Shown piece after piece: positions 1-8,498 of a stretch of 17,370 nucleotides of DNA; positions within the stretch are counted from its first letter, which is position 1, and every line of letters begins with the position of its first letter. This stretch comes from Candidatus Fermentibacteraceae bacterium (GTDB taxonomy: Bacteria; Fermentibacterota; Fermentibacteria; Fermentibacterales; JCC-6): the NCBI GenBank assembly GCA_030596465.1, contig JAUVJW010000013.1, forward strand, positions 1-17,370. Direction: 5' to 3'. The notes beneath the pieces are model-generated. The model had not been told where the DNA came from. It saw only the letters and a program-made list of their open reading frames with translations, and ran no database searches. The position numbers were made by a program, and so were the translations under genes.

Positions 1-3000
1 CGTTTGGGGTAAACGGCGTGGGAATTACTGTCATCCCGGGTGAAAAATTCCTTACAAGACCGATGTCCAATTCTGTATACAGGCCTTCCTCAACCATTGC
101 TGTATCCACAAATACTATGTACGGATCCTGATCAACTTGAACCGGTACACTTCCCACCGGCACCTCTTCGAAATAGTAATAGCCGATATTATCAGTAATG
201 GCTGTTACTCCCAATCCAAGGATTGAAACTACTATATCCTCAAGATTCCGACCTGTATAAACATCTGTAACGGTACCCCCCATAGATCCGGTAGGTCCCT
301 GAGCCGTGGCAGAGGCCATATTGCTGTACCCGCTCTCCCCGTCTGGATCAGAATAGACGCAGGTAGCCCAGTAGTAATATCCAATTCCGTTCACCACCTG
401 GGAATCAACCCAGGATACTGTATCTGTTGAGAATTCGGCAATATAATCAGGTTCCGGAGCCAGAGGGCTGATTGATCTGTAAATCCTGTATGAGGTAAGA
501 CCCTTACCGTCAGCAGCTGCCTCCGGGGGATCCCAACTCAGCGGGATAAAGCTATCATTACCACTGACAGCAACCAGGTTCCCGGGTGGCGCCAACTCGC
601 CAAAAACAGTAAAAGGACCGTAAACAGAAGTATTGTTCGTTTCATCGTGTTCAATAACAAGAGAATCGGGATCTACTACAGAAACAAGATACCGGTTACC
701 TATATCGAAATATGTAAACCTGTACCCTCCCTTGAAAGAAGCGGTTTCTCCACTTTCAAGCGGGGGCACATCAAAAAACACAACCGGTTGAAAAAGAGAA
801 TCCGGATCATCTGTAAGGTAGTAGACAAGCTGGGTTGCGGACGAAGGACCCTCCCCGTCATTGCTGACAATAACACTGAAACCAACATTCTGTCCCACCT
901 CGAAAGGTGGCGGCACATCGGGAGAAGCAATAGATACACTCAGATCCGGATAGGCCAGAATGACTGTAAATTGACTGGAAGCATTATCGACCCCCCTGTT
1001 TCCAGAACCGACAACCACATCAACAATATGGGTTCCCGGCAGATCGGGGCACTGCAAGGTGAATTCCGTTGATGCAGTGGAGTTTTTGTAGATAAGATTG
1101 CCCAGAAACGCCGGGATGTTGACATCTCCGGAAAACACATCCGGTGGATTAAGAGTTGCCCATGAACCAACCGCAACATATCCACCGCTGTTCATAATTG
1201 AGACAGGGATGGTAAGTTCCCCTCCGGGAGGCGCGAATATGGTGGTATCAACCGGGAAGGTTATAGTTAGTTCCGGATCCCTCGCAAAACGGTATGCCGC
1301 AACAGCGAACTGCTGCTGCTCCGATGGATTGCCCGGGTCTGCCCAGGCTGCACCGGTAACCTGCACTGTCCATGCTCCCGCCTCAGGAGATTCAACCACA
1401 ATCCTCTCAACAGGACTCGGGGCAGTTACACCTGAGGGAAGCTGATAATTATACTCCACATTTGTGGGGGAAGTTAAAGTAACATCAAGATCTACTTGAA
1501 GATCGGGAGATACTGAAGGAAGATCAGAGTAACCCAGACCAACTGACATCCAGCTGGTGTACGCAGGAACATATATGATCCATTGCTTAAATCCAGTTCC
1601 CTCTGTTATTGTGGAATTAATCCACATCAGACGATCAACTTCTTCCGAAAAATAGGTTCCAGGAAGGTGATAACCATCCAGAAGACCAAAGCCACTGGCT
1701 GCTGTGGCATAACCGGATGAGGGAGACCCCGTATTACTCTTCAGTGGAATTGCGCAGGCTGCCATAATGGCTAATGCATCTTCAGGATTGAAAAGATCTC
1801 CGTACTTCTCCTCGCATATAGCCAGAGCAGCCGAAACGAAAGCGGCAGCCATGCTGGTTCCCGCAAACCGTGTGTATGAAGGCTCACCCGGCCACCTGTT
1901 CTCTGGATCATCAAGCCACTGACCACCATACTGTGCGTTTGTTGTCGCAACTCCGTCCAGCATGGTTGACTCAATAAACTCCCCGCCAGGGGCAAGTATC
2001 TCAGGCTTGAGACGCCCATCCACTGTTGGACCTCTTCCACTGTACGAAGCAACAAGAATGTTACCTTCATCGTCCGGCAGGAAAGAAACAGCCCCCGCCG
2101 TAATAACATTTCTTGAGATTGCCGGGGATGGTATTGCGCCCGGATCCGGATTATTGCCGGAGCTGAATACGGAAATTACACCGTTTCTCGCCTGGGTATC
2201 TACTATCTGACAGAATCCATCGTAGGAGGTTGAACCATCAAAACCCCAGGAGTTATTCACAATGAAGCAATCGTTTGTAAAAAACTCAGTGTAAAACCCC
2301 GCAAACTGAGAAGCTGTCATTGATTCCGGTCTCTGTATTACATAAAGCTGAGCGCCCGGGGCACCTCCGCTTCCATTAAATTCGCACTCCAGGTCGACAT
2401 CTCCTCTGGAAGCAATAACACCGCAAACAGCGGTTCCGTGACCATCGAGGTCTGCTGAACCGGCAACCACCGCACCGGCCAGATCAGGATGCTCTGACCA
2501 GACTCCGGTATCAAGAACACCAACCCGTACACCCAGGCCTGTATAATAAGTCCACAGTTCCGGCAACCCGGTCACCTGACGGCTGTCATCGGCCTGAGGA
2601 TTAAGAGAATGCGAACGAGCAGTTTGTGCCCTGTCGGGAACTGCTGAAAGAGCACCCTGCTCCACCGGAGATGGAACCGCCCACAATTTATCCGCTAAGG
2701 CTATCCCTCCCGGAGGAACAAAACCCGGTGCCATCATTACAAGCCATCCACCGGCCCAGTGACGATTTCCGGAAAGAACCGCGTCCTCCCAGGACCATTC
2801 GGTAATGGCTCTGACAAATCCTGAACCCCGGAGGGCGTCCGGCGCCGGATTCTGTCCGACAACGGCAACAAAACTGGTACCGTCCGGAGCAAAGCCAACG
2901 GGCCACAGCCCGGCCTGGTCAAGAACAGCAAGATCATACGGGGTTAAAGACCTGTAAACTTCAACTAACACAAGCTCTCCCGGAGAGCCGGGAATAGAGT

Positions 3001-3187
3001 TAGTTAAAAACGGTCCGGATCCGTTATCAAGGGTAATGTAGTGAGAATCTGACCGTAGAAGCGCAGTCTGCCTTTCCTGGTAATCCATCAGTGATAAATC
3101 ATCAAGTGTCAGCTGATCTATCGGTTCAATAAGAGGATAATCCGCAGAAAAAAAGAACGCCAGCAGAAAAACAGAGAACACAGTCAT
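1..3187 (-). CDS. Secreted subtilisin-like S8 serine protease, multidomain, 3' end outside window
   Basis: Open from an ATG at 3187 to the window edge, giving 1062 codons and one extra base, so the C-terminus is missing. The start has AGGAG five bases upstream. A short hydrophobic signal peptide (about residues 1-15) is followed by a prodomain-like region to about 200. The S8 catalytic domain spans about 215-500. The triad is Asp226 in VLDTG, His250 in DGHGTAV and Ser445 in AGTSMAAA, with oxyanion Asn345 in SGNN, so it should be active. Downstream are beta-rich modules: two CARDB-like repeats (about 640-850), an FN3-like domain (about 860-950) and a carboxypeptidase-regulatory-like module (about 960-1040). 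The last visible residues, PTPFTPN, resemble the start of a FlgD-type Ig-like C-terminal domain (PFTPNGDG in that family), used for export or surface anchoring in FCB-type bacteria; that part is inference. It probably degrades extracellular protein. It follows a terminator and has its own promoter region, so it is likely transcribed separately from folD. Confidence 0.92.
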   Translation of the reverse strand, partial: MTVFSVFLLAFFFSADYPLIEPIDQLTLDDLSLMDYQERQTALLRSDSHYITLDNGSGPFLTNSIPGSPGELVLVEVYRSLTPYDLAVLDQAGLWPVGFAPDGTSFVAVVGQNPAPDALRGSGFVRAITEWSWEDAVLSGNRHWAGGWLVMMAPGFVPPGGIALADKLWAVPSPVEQGALSAVPDRAQTARSHSLNPQADDSRQVTGLPELWTYYTGLGVRVGVLDTGVWSEHPDLAGAVVAGSADLDGHGTAVCGVIASRGDVDLECEFNGSGGAPGAQLYVIQRPESMTASQFAGFYTEFFTNDCFIVNNSWGFDGSTSYDGFCQIVDTQARNGVISVFSSGNNPDPGAIPSPAISRNVITAGAVSFLPDDEGNILVASYSGRGPTVDGRLKPEILAPGGEFIESTMLDGVATTNAQYGGQWLDDPENRWPGEPSYTRFAGTSMAAAFVSAALAICEEKYGDLFNPEDALAIMAACAIPLKSNTGSPSSGYATAASGFGLLDGYHLPGTYFSEEVDRLMWINSTITEGTGFKQWIIYVPAYTSWMSVGLGYSDLPSVSPDLQVDLDVTLTSPTNVEYNYQLPSGVTAPSPVERIVVESPEAGAWTVQVTGAAWADPGNPSEQQQFAVAAYRFARDPELTITFPVDTTIFAPPGGELTIPVSIMNSGGYVAVGSWATLNPPDVFSGDVNIPAFLGNLIYKNSTASTEFTLQCPDLPGTHIVDVVVGSGNRGVDNASSQFTVILAYPDLSVSIASPDVPPPFEVGQNVGFSVIVSNDGEGPSSATQLVYYLTDDPDSLFQPVVFFDVPPLESGETASFKGGYRFTYFDIGNRYLVSVVDPDSLVIEHDETNNTSVYGPFTVFGELAPPGNLVAVSGNDSFIPLSWDPPEAAADGKGLTSYRIYRSISPLAPEPDYIAEFSTDTVSWVDSQVVNGIGYYYWATCVYSDPDGESGYSNMASATAQGPTGSMGGTVTDVYTGRNLEDIVVSILGLGVTAITDNIGYYYFEEVPVGSVPVQVDQDPYIVFVDTAMVEEGLYTELDIGLVRNFSPGMTVIPTPFTPN

Positions 3188-3223
3188 AGCCACTCCTATT
3201 TGTAGTTAATCGTACATCTAGAG

Positions 3224-3250
3224 ATACTATAAAATGTAATGGTTCGTCAA
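3224..3250 (-). promoter_or_regulatory. Possible sigma70-like promoter for the S8 protease
   Basis: Reading the minus strand, TTGACG (3250-3245) is followed after 15 bases by TAGTAT (3229-3224), about 37 bases before the protease ATG. The -35 is close to consensus, but the spacing is shorter than the usual 17 and the -10 is imperfect. Its position between the folD terminator and the protease ribosome binding site supports it. The consensus used by this organism is unknown. Confidence 0.35.
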
Positions 3251-3257
3251 CCGCTTA

Positions 3258-3305
3258 TTAAACAAACAGAACCGGGACAAATTACATTTGATTGTTCCGG
3301 TTCCA
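3258..3305 (-). terminator. Rho-independent terminator after folD
   Basis: On the minus strand GAACCGG (3303-3297) pairs with CCGGTTC (3275-3269). A one-base mismatch follows, then a further ACAA/TTGT helix, giving an 11-pair stem with a loop of about 11 bases. The tail TGTTTGTTT follows directly. It begins about 20 bases after the folD stop and would end the purine/ribosome transcript. The U-tract is interrupted by G, so strength is uncertain. Confidence 0.6.
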
Positions 3306-3322
3306 ATATAAAGAGAACTGAT

Positions 3323-4168
3323 TTATTTTGCCAGCAGATTTGTTCTGGCTTTGAAGGTATTTTCAAGAAGAAAAGCAATCGTGAGTGGACCTACACCACC
3401 GGGAACCGGAGTTATTGCTGAGCAGACATCGAAAACATCGTCGTAGTCAACATCTCCAACCAATTTTCCGTCACTGTTCCTGTTCATTCCTACGTCCACA
3501 ATAACCGCCCCGGGCTTAATCCAGTTCCTTTTTATCATTTCCGCTCTGCCCACAGCAGCAATAAGAATATCAGCCTTGCGGCACTGTTTCATAAGATCGA
3601 CTGTGCGACTGTGCGCGACGGTAACAGTACAGTTCTCCCTGAGAAGAAGGGCCGCCATTGGTTTTCCAACAATGTTGGATCTTCCCACTATGAGAGCGTT
3701 CTTCCCGGACAAGACAATATCGTGATGGTGAAGAAGTCCCACAATACCTGAAGGTGTACACGGGAAAAGACCGTCTTCGCCCCTCCACAATCTGCCAACA
3801 TTAACAGGATGAAAACCGTCAACATCTTTTTCAGGCATTACCGCTGAAGCCACCCGGTCAACGGAAATGTGGTCGGGAAGAGGAAGCTGAACCAGAATAC
3901 CATGGACCGAATCATCAGCATTGAGTTCATCAATAAGGCGTAGAATATCGGCTTCAGTTGTTTCTCCGGACAAGGCGATTACGCTGCTGTGAAAGCCAAC
4001 TTTTTCACAGGCCTTCTCCTTGGCGGCTACATAGACCTTACTGGCGGCATTATCACCGACAATTACAACGGCAAGGCCAGGAGGTGATCCGTTAAGCTCG
4101 GTGACCCTGTTTCTTATAGAAGCTCTGACAACTCTGGCATATTTCCTGCCGGAAAGTACAAGAGGCAT
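3323..4168 (-). CDS. folD: FolD bifunctional methylenetetrahydrofolate dehydrogenase / methenyltetrahydrofolate cyclohydrolase
   Basis: 281 aa, the usual FolD length. It oxidises 5,10-methylene-THF with NAD(P)+ and hydrolyses the product to 10-formyl-THF, the one-carbon donor for two purine steps and for fMet-tRNA. Visible motifs are YVAAK with the family's catalytic Lys at 50, QLPLP (94-98), KDVDGF (114-119), PCTPSG (136-141), the Rossmann loop VGRSNIVGKP (161-170), VDVGMNR (224-230) and PVPGGVGPLT (254-263). The ATG at 4168 is chosen because it gives the family N-terminus and has GGAAG upstream. The same frame stays open to about 4426, but that extension overlaps rplU and does not look like FolD. 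The start lies 16 bases after rplU, so the two are almost certainly cotranscribed. Its presence behind purB/purLQS fits supply of formyl groups to purine synthesis. Confidence 0.97.
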   Translation of the reverse strand: MPLVLSGRKYARVVRASIRNRVTELNGSPPGLAVVIVGDNAASKVYVAAKEKACEKVGFHSSVIALSGETTEADILRLIDELNADDSVHGILVQLPLPDHISVDRVASAVMPEKDVDGFHPVNVGRLWRGEDGLFPCTPSGIVGLLHHHDIVLSGKNALIVGRSNIVGKPMAALLLRENCTVTVAHSRTVDLMKQCRKADILIAAVGRAEMIKRNWIKPGAVIVDVGMNRNSDGKLVGDVDYDDVFDVCSAITPVPGGVGPLTIAFLLENTFKARTNLLAK

Positions 4169-4184
4169 GCTACACTTCCGCCCT

Positions 4185-4499
4185 TTATCCTTTAGTGATC
4201 TTCTCGATCTGAACCCAGGTCTGATACTGTCTGTGGCCTGTTTTTCTCTGGTATCCCTTGCGTCTTTTACGCTTGAAAACAACAACCTTGGAACCCCTGG
4301 CCTGCTCGACAATTTTTGCCAGAACCTTAATACCATCAATGAAAGGATGTCCCACGACAACTTTATCGTCTTTTGCCACAAGAAGCACTTCCTCAAAAGT
4401 GTGGTCAGCACCCTCTTCACCCGCAAGACGAGGAACCATTAACTTCATGCCCGGCTCAACTCTGAACTGAGCTCCTCCTGTTTTTATGATAGCGTACAA
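4185..4499 (-). CDS. rplU: 50S ribosomal protein bL21
   Basis: 104 aa, typical for bL21, a component of the large ribosomal subunit that contacts 23S rRNA. The N-terminus MYAIIKTGGAQF, the central VVVGHPFIDG and the basic KVVVFKRKRRKGYQRKTGHRQ stretch are diagnostic. The initiation codon is TTG at 4499, since no ATG gives the conserved MYAIIKTGG start. GGAGG lies six bases upstream of it, so the TTG start is well supported. In most bacteria rplU is followed at once by rpmA (bL27). Here folD follows after 16 bases and no L27 ORF is present. Upstream is rng, the common partner of rplU, separated by a 98-base leader. Confidence 0.97.
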   Translation of the reverse strand: MYAIIKTGGAQFRVEPGMKLMVPRLAGEEGADHTFEEVLLVAKDDKVVVGHPFIDGIKVLAKIVEQARGSKVVVFKRKRRKGYQRKTGHRQYQTWVQIEKITKG

Positions 4500-4597
4500 A
4501 TCGTACCTCCGCTTATATTACCACTATTTCACCAATAATACGTATTCTAATTACTTATCAGAACTCCGCAGACTTATACTAATTGAGTCCTTCGAGG
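4500..4597 (-). promoter_or_regulatory. 98-base rplU leader with a possible hairpin
   Basis: This is the only sizeable gap inside the gene block. On the minus strand AGGACTC (4591-4585) can pair with GAGTTCT (4566-4560), giving a seven-pair stem with one G-U and an 18-base loop. There is no U-tract after it, so it is not an obvious terminator. The remainder is AT-rich and may hold an internal promoter, but I see no box close to a consensus. L21 operons in some bacteria are autoregulated through their leader, so this is the most likely place for separate control of rplU-folD. That is inference. Confidence 0.3.
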
Positions 4598-6145
4598 TCA
4601 AGCTCTGGAATCAGGTGAGTACAAATCCGTTATCTCTTCATGAGAATCAAGGGAAAACACTTTAAACTCCGCCTGAAGCAACCTCTCATCCTCATGTACA
4701 TGAACTGAAAGCCTGTCACTTCTCGCGGTAAGATATTCAAGTCGTCTTCCGTCATCCTCCATGAGATACTTTGAGACAAGAGGATTTATTGTAACCACCA
4801 GATTTATGTGTTTCTTTCCGTTGGCAGCCCTCTCTAAAAAGCGCTCTACTCTTGTAAGAACACTTACCGGCGTTTGAATTCTTCCTGTACCGGCACAGTG
4901 TTCACATGCAATTGACATGGACTGAACCAGACTGGGACGAACCCGTTTTCTGGTCATCTCCACCAGACCCATGGGACTTACCTGGCAGGTCTTTGTGGGA
5001 GATCTGTCTCTTCCCAATTCTCCTCTGAGGCAATTCACCACCTTATCTCGATGAGACGAGTTATCCATATCAATAAAGTCGATCACGATTATGCCGCCCA
5101 GATCTCTGAGTCGTAACTGGCGGGCAACTTCTCTGGCAGCTTCCATATTGGTCTTCAGGATTGTATCTTCCTGTCTTTTACGGCCAATATACCTCTTAGT
5201 GTTCACATCTATTGCCACAAGAGCCTCGGTGTGGTCAATAACAATTGATCCTCCGCTTTTCAGCAGAACTTCCCTGCGAACAAGAGTGGAAATTTCTTTC
5301 TCAATACCATACTGATCGAAAATAGGGGTCTTGCCCCTGTAGAATTTCACCTTACTTGCCATGTCAGGATCAAATGCCTTCAAATACTTTCTGATCTGTT
5401 TGGCTGCATCCCTTGAATCGCTGACAATGGTGTTCATATCGGGAGTAACAAGATCACGCACGGTCATAGTAATAAGATCATGCTCCTGATGAAGAAGAGC
5501 CGGTGCTTTGGACTTAATTGTAAGGACACCAATCTCTTTCCACTTGTTCACGATTCTTTCCACATCAGTTCTGAAACTTTCTTCGTCTTTATCAATTCCG
5601 GCAGTCCTGGCAATAATACCAAAACCCTCGGTTCTAACCTGCTGGACAATCTTTCTCAGCCGACTTCTTTCCTGTCGGTCGGTTATTTTTCTGGAGACCC
5701 CTGCCACCGAGTCCCCGGGCATACTGACAACATAACGTCCGGCAATGCTTATTCTGGTGCTTACCCTGGCACCCTTTGTTCCAATTGGCTCTTTGGTCAC
5801 CTGAACAAGAATCCTTTTGCCTTTCTCCAGAACCTTCTCAATAGGCCTGCGTGTTTCATCAGATCTCGGAGGCTTTCCGTTCATAAGAGCTTTTGCAAAA
5901 CTTTTTTCGTCTACAAGGTTTTCGCGTACATCTGATACATGGAGGAAAGCGCTTCTTTCCAGTCCAATATCCACAAAAGCAGCCTGCATTCCAGGGAGTA
6001 CCGCATTAATCCTGCCCAGATAGATGTTTCCGACTATACGCTTGTCGTCCGCCATTTCGACGATAAGCTCCATTAGTCTGCCATCTTCCACAACAGCAAT
6101 TCGAGTCACTTCCGGATGCCGGTTGACAATAAAATCAACCTTCAT
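4598..6145 (-). CDS. rng: Ribonuclease G (RNase E/G family endoribonuclease)
   Basis: 515 aa, close to E. coli RNase G (489) and without the long C-terminal scaffold of RNase E. The enzyme cuts single-stranded AU-rich RNA in rRNA maturation and mRNA decay. An S1 RNA-binding domain spans about residues 35-125 (GNIYLGRINAVLPGMQAAFVDIG). The DNase I-like catalytic core has metal-binding Asp313 in AIDVNT and Asp356 in VIDFIDM, with RQLRLRDLGG between them. The zinc-link cysteines are Cys414 and Cys417 in CEHCAGTG, which tie dimers together in this family. ATG at 6145 has GAAGGAGA about nine bases upstream and overlaps the end of the radical SAM gene by 11 bases, suggesting translational coupling. 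Neighbouring rSAM and rplU genes are the classical context of rng in several phyla. Confidence 0.96.
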   Translation of the reverse strand: MKVDFIVNRHPEVTRIAVVEDGRLMELIVEMADDKRIVGNIYLGRINAVLPGMQAAFVDIGLERSAFLHVSDVRENLVDEKSFAKALMNGKPPRSDETRRPIEKVLEKGKRILVQVTKEPIGTKGARVSTRISIAGRYVVSMPGDSVAGVSRKITDRQERSRLRKIVQQVRTEGFGIIARTAGIDKDEESFRTDVERIVNKWKEIGVLTIKSKAPALLHQEHDLITMTVRDLVTPDMNTIVSDSRDAAKQIRKYLKAFDPDMASKVKFYRGKTPIFDQYGIEKEISTLVRREVLLKSGGSIVIDHTEALVAIDVNTKRYIGRKRQEDTILKTNMEAAREVARQLRLRDLGGIIVIDFIDMDNSSHRDKVVNCLRGELGRDRSPTKTCQVSPMGLVEMTRKRVRPSLVQSMSIACEHCAGTGRIQTPVSVLTRVERFLERAANGKKHINLVVTINPLVSKYLMEDDGRRLEYLTARSDRLSVHVHEDERLLQAEFKVFSLDSHEEITDLYSPDSRA

Positions 6146-8498
6146 TAATTACTTCTCCTTCAGTTACGACCATGAGTGGAACAAGTTGCCCAGTCTGATC
6201 TGTAACAAAAATGTTACTTCTTACAATGGTTCCCCAACTCACACCTGCAGCCTCCAGAACCCTGTCAGGCCTGGAAGTTCCTTTGTTCGGATCGGAGATC
6301 ATACACACTTTACCGCTATTTATAACTGAGATGGATGAAACAAGCTCATTTCCACTCAGGTAGTCAACCAATTTATCAGTACTGTCAACATCATCAATAA
6401 TATACTCTGCCGCAGCGGTTAAAGAACCGGGTGATTTATACTTCCCGAAAATTTTCTTCATTGCTGTTATCCTGAAACCGGTGGGAAGCACTTGTGAAAG
6501 AGAATTCAGTACCCTGTGAAGGTCTACAGATTCCATGAGCTGGAAGTCAAGATACTCGCTGTCACTGCCCATACCAAGAGGTACAGGTTGTGAAAAAACA
6601 AGTTTCATCCGTCTCGCAAAACCGGAACTGTAATACACGGGAAGACCGCTTCTCCTCAAGACTCTTGTCCACATTCTCACCATATCCAGGTGAGATGTAA
6701 ATCGGAAAAGACCAGTCTTGGAATATCTCAGACGAACTCTCTCCACGGGCAGCACCCCAACGGGGCGAACACCTTTTTCACTACTGAATACTAAATCCGG
6801 GAAAGGCAGTACATTCCCGTCACAACCACCGCAACCGCTGCAACCTGCCTCTCTGCAATCAGGAAGAACCTCCTCTTTAAAAGAACGCTCATACTCCTTG
6901 ATAAGCCACTGCCTGTTCACTCCTGTATTCACAAAATCCCAGGGAAGAGGGTCTCCTATCTTGAAACCGAGTGGTTGTTTTTCACCAACAAGCTTCTCCC
7001 ATACATCCCAGCGAAAGAGATCACTCCAGCCATCAAAAACGGCACCTTCACGGTAAGCCCTCTCAAGAACATCCTGAGAATCTATTCCGCCCGTACACAG
7101 AAAGTATTCCACCACGGAAACTTTTGGATCATTCCATGATACTCTGGCTCTTTTGCAGTTGCTCCTGACAAGCTGAATTCTTCTCCAGAGTTCCTCGTAC
7201 CCGGGCTGCTCAGACCACTGAAATGGTGTATGAGGTTTTGGAACAAATGGAGAAACAGCGGCGGTTACCTTTCTTTTCTTTCCCATGATCTTCGCTATGG
7301 AGTCGGCCAGAACCGCTATTGCCAGAATATCATCATCAGTCTCACCGGGAAGACCCACCATAAAATAGAGTTTTATCCCGCTGACACCCATTTTTGAAGC
7401 AGTTTCCGCGGCCCGAAGGATTTCATCATGAGAGAGGGGCTTGTTGATGATTCTCCTCATCCGCTCGCTTCCGGCTTCAGGGGCCATTGTCATACTGCCC
7501 TTGAAGAACCTTTTGCTGCTGAGTCCGGGGAGAGTATCCGGTCTGAGGGATGGCTGGGATATTCTCATGTGCATCTCCTCTTCAATTACACCGAACCCCT
7601 GAAGCAGTTCATTCAATCCGGAGTAATCGCTGAAAGAAAGAGTCAGCGCACCTGCCTGTTCCCAACCGGTACTGTCAACCGACTCACTTATAAGCTTCAA
7701 AACATCCTGTGGCGATCTTTCGCGAACAGGTCTTGATAGTTGTGAAGCCTGACAGAACCGGCAGCCGCGGGTACAACCCCTCGCGATCTCCACAACTGCC
7801 CGATCATGAGCCACTGAAGCCATGGGAACGACCTGCTTCACTGGAGCGTCTTTGATCTCCAGTTCATCCGCAATTGCCCAGCGAACAGTCTGATCGAAAT
7901 GGTGTTCCGGAACCAGGACGGAAGGAAGAGCCGCTGCTCTGAACAGCTTCTCATCCCGATTGAGGTCTGAGCACAGAATTTCCATTAACGGGAGAAGCCC
8001 TGCTTCAGCTTCACCAAGAAAAAATACATCGATAAAAGGCATGAGAGGAACAGGATTCGCCAAACCTCCGCCACCAGCGAGAATGATAGGATTTCCGGGG
8101 CCGCGGTTTTCAGAGCGCAACTCAAGTTTCATAAGGTCAATCAGTGAAAGAACATTGGTATAAAGAATTTCTGTTGAAATTCCAAACCCCACAACCGCGC
8201 TTTCAGAAATTGGATCCCCCGCCTCAAGATCAAGCCACTCAATGTCTCTTTCCCGCATTATCCGATACATATCAACAGCGGGGTGAAACCCGCGTCTTAC
8301 ACAGTATTTTCCTGTTTCAAGCAACAGATGACGAACAACCCTCAAGCCGAAATTGGATGCTCCCAGTTCGTATGTGTCGGGATAGACCAGGGTAACACGG
8401 GAACCGGTCACTTCCGTGGAAGTGTTGTACTCAAGCCCTGTATACTGCTGCGGTCTGTCTATTTCTTTCAGAGCGTCAAAAAACGCGCCTTTTTTCAA
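6135..8498 (-). CDS. B12-binding radical SAM protein, TIGR03960-like, with C-terminal DUF2344 (TIGR03936-like) domain
   Basis: 787 aa. The N-terminal 30-170 looks like the cobalamin-binding type domain of TIGR03960 proteins, starting with VYPDTYELGASNFGLR. The radical SAM barrel follows with CTRGCRFC, placing 4Fe-4S cysteines at 242, 246 and 249, then KLYFMVGLPGETD (376-388). A second cysteine cluster, C548, C553, C556 and C559 (CREAGCSGCGGC), may hold another cluster or zinc. Residues about 585-775 are a DUF2344 domain (RYSKTGLFRFTSHLDMVRMW and PLGMGSDSEYLDF), which is a separate gene in some genomes but fused here. The reaction is unknown; the family's habitual position beside rng and rplU points to RNA or ribosome modification (inference). 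The TTG at 8498 overlaps the PurS stop. GGAGG is about 13 bases upstream, rather far; an in-frame CTG six bases earlier would be better spaced. Confidence 0.9.
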   Translation of the reverse strand: MKKGAFFDALKEIDRPQQYTGLEYNTSTEVTGSRVTLVYPDTYELGASNFGLRVVRHLLLETGKYCVRRGFHPAVDMYRIMRERDIEWLDLEAGDPISESAVVGFGISTEILYTNVLSLIDLMKLELRSENRGPGNPIILAGGGGLANPVPLMPFIDVFFLGEAEAGLLPLMEILCSDLNRDEKLFRAAALPSVLVPEHHFDQTVRWAIADELEIKDAPVKQVVPMASVAHDRAVVEIARGCTRGCRFCQASQLSRPVRERSPQDVLKLISESVDSTGWEQAGALTLSFSDYSGLNELLQGFGVIEEEMHMRISQPSLRPDTLPGLSSKRFFKGSMTMAPEAGSERMRRIINKPLSHDEILRAAETASKMGVSGIKLYFMVGLPGETDDDILAIAVLADSIAKIMGKKRKVTAAVSPFVPKPHTPFQWSEQPGYEELWRRIQLVRSNCKRARVSWNDPKVSVVEYFLCTGGIDSQDVLERAYREGAVFDGWSDLFRWDVWEKLVGEKQPLGFKIGDPLPWDFVNTGVNRQWLIKEYERSFKEEVLPDCREAGCSGCGGCDGNVLPFPDLVFSSEKGVRPVGVLPVERVRLRYSKTGLFRFTSHLDMVRMWTRVLRRSGLPVYYSSGFARRMKLVFSQPVPLGMGSDSEYLDFQLMESVDLHRVLNSLSQVLPTGFRITAMKKIFGKYKSPGSLTAAAEYIIDDVDSTDKLVDYLSGNELVSSISVINSGKVCMISDPNKGTSRPDRVLEAAGVSWGTIVRSNIFVTDQTGQLVPLMVVTEGEVINEG

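Noticed and set aside
647..1445. Two plus-strand open frames of 115-141 codons
   Set aside because: They are antisense to the continuous protease frame. No ribosome binding site or known domain is seen.
4169..4426. N-terminal extension of FolD
   Set aside because: The frame stays open but overlaps rplU entirely and does not resemble FolD. The ATG at 4168 has a ribosome binding site and gives the normal length.
5480..5935. 151-codon plus-strand frame within rng
   Set aside because: Antisense to the S1 and early catalytic regions of RNase G, with no independent support.
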